Assembly: GCA_002327885.1 (NCBI GenBank)
Contig: DCUS01000074.1
Location: 619 to 7,424 of the forward strand
Direction of reading: 5' to 3'
DNA from: Syntrophaceae bacterium UBA2208
GTDB lineage: Bacteria; Desulfobacterota; BSN033; UBA1163
Length of the DNA: 6,806 nt
Made by a program: the position numbers and the translations under genes. Positions within the stretch are counted from its first letter, which is position 1, and each line of letters opens with the position of its first letter. Under the pieces are notes generated by a model that was not told the DNA's origin, made no database searches, and saw nothing but the letters and a program-made list of their open reading frames with translations. Of this stretch, positions 6,535-6,806 are shown piece by piece.

Positions 6535-6806
6535 ATGGCTGAACGAATTAAGCTCAATAAGGTCTCACTTAGAGAGCAGAAGCAGAAACTGGCTATGTAT
6601 GAACGGTTTCTTCCTGCCCTCGAGGCGAGAAAACAACAGTTTCTGATGCAGTTGGCGATCCTCCGGAAGGAGATAAGAGGGCAAGAGGCGCTCATGAATG
6701 AAAAGATCAAAGAGATCTCCTTGTGGTCTCCGATGTATTGGGATGTTGAGAGGATCCTTCCCTTCTTTATCTCCATTCGTGAGGTCAAATCCGTAGGGAA
6801 GAATGT
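6535..6806 (+). CDS. atpD: V/A-type ATPase subunit D (central shaft), 3'-truncated
   Basis: The frame opens at ATG 6535 and runs off the window end after 90 full codons, so roughly the first half of a ~200-residue protein is present. The start MAERIKLNKVSLREQKQKL and the following FLPALEARKQQFLMQL match the N-terminal helix of subunit D, the shaft that rotates inside the A3B3 head. The sequence is almost entirely charged helix, as expected for one strand of the antiparallel coiled coil. The WSPMYWDVERILPFF region is the start of the less conserved middle part. It lies 20 bases after atpB, and only a weak AGG-containing ribosome binding site is visible before the ATG. An in-frame CTG at 6511 is a less likely start. 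Gene order E-DUF2764-A-B-D independently supports the call. Confidence 0.9.
   Translation, partial: MAERIKLNKVSLREQKQKLAMYERFLPALEARKQQFLMQLAILRKEIRGQEALMNEKIKEISLWSPMYWDVERILPFFISIREVKSVGKN

Noticed and set aside
1..6806. CRISPR arrays, tRNA or rRNA genes, insertion sequences, phage or defence genes
   Set aside because: I saw no spaced repeat array, no cloverleaf or rRNA-like sequence, no transposase, no terminal inverted repeats and no defence-type domains on either strand.

Overview
The window suggests a Gram-negative-like bacterium, probably from an anaerobic or poorly cultured lineage such as Desulfobacterota, Nitrospirota or the PVC group. That placement is inference. It rests on a bacterial V/A-type ATPase operon in the gene order seen in Chlamydia, Treponema and Bacteroidetes, on UppP, and on an AmmeMemoRadiSam protein, all at intermediate GC. 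No marker gene in the window fixes the phylum.

Layout. (1) Positions 3-869, plus strand: the 3' part of a gene joining the C-terminal end of a MEMO-family protein (AmmeMemoRadiSam protein B) to a complete AMMECR1 domain (protein A) in one reading frame. (2) Positions 922-1692, minus strand: a complete uppP, undecaprenyl-diphosphatase, convergent with gene 1. I see no clear intrinsic terminator in the 52 bases between them. (3) Positions 1693-2090: an AT-rich divergent intergenic region of about 400 bases. It holds a good sigma70-type promoter for uppP on the minus strand and one for the ATPase operon on the plus strand. It also has three copies of a 9-base direct repeat, a 12-base palindrome, and a uppP leader with interleaved complementary segments. 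(4) Positions 2091-6806, plus strand: the start of a V/A-type ATPase operon in the order E, DUF2764 protein, A, B, D. Genes are packed with gaps of 6, 3, -4 and 20 bases. The window ends inside subunit D, so the membrane subunits I and K, expected next, are not visible.

How the genes work together. A (catalytic) and B (non-catalytic) form the hexameric head, D is the central shaft, and E is a peripheral stalk. The DUF2764 protein occupies the operon slot of a subunit C/d-like coupling protein. Whether the enzyme pumps H+ or Na+, and whether it makes or hydrolyses ATP, cannot be read here because the ion-binding ring subunit lies outside. uppP and the fusion gene are probably just neighbours, with no evident link to the ATPase.

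Overall this is a well-packed housekeeping region. I found no clear sign of an undescribed system. The points most worth a second look are the B-A fusion, the DUF2764 subunit and the structured divergent intergenic region.
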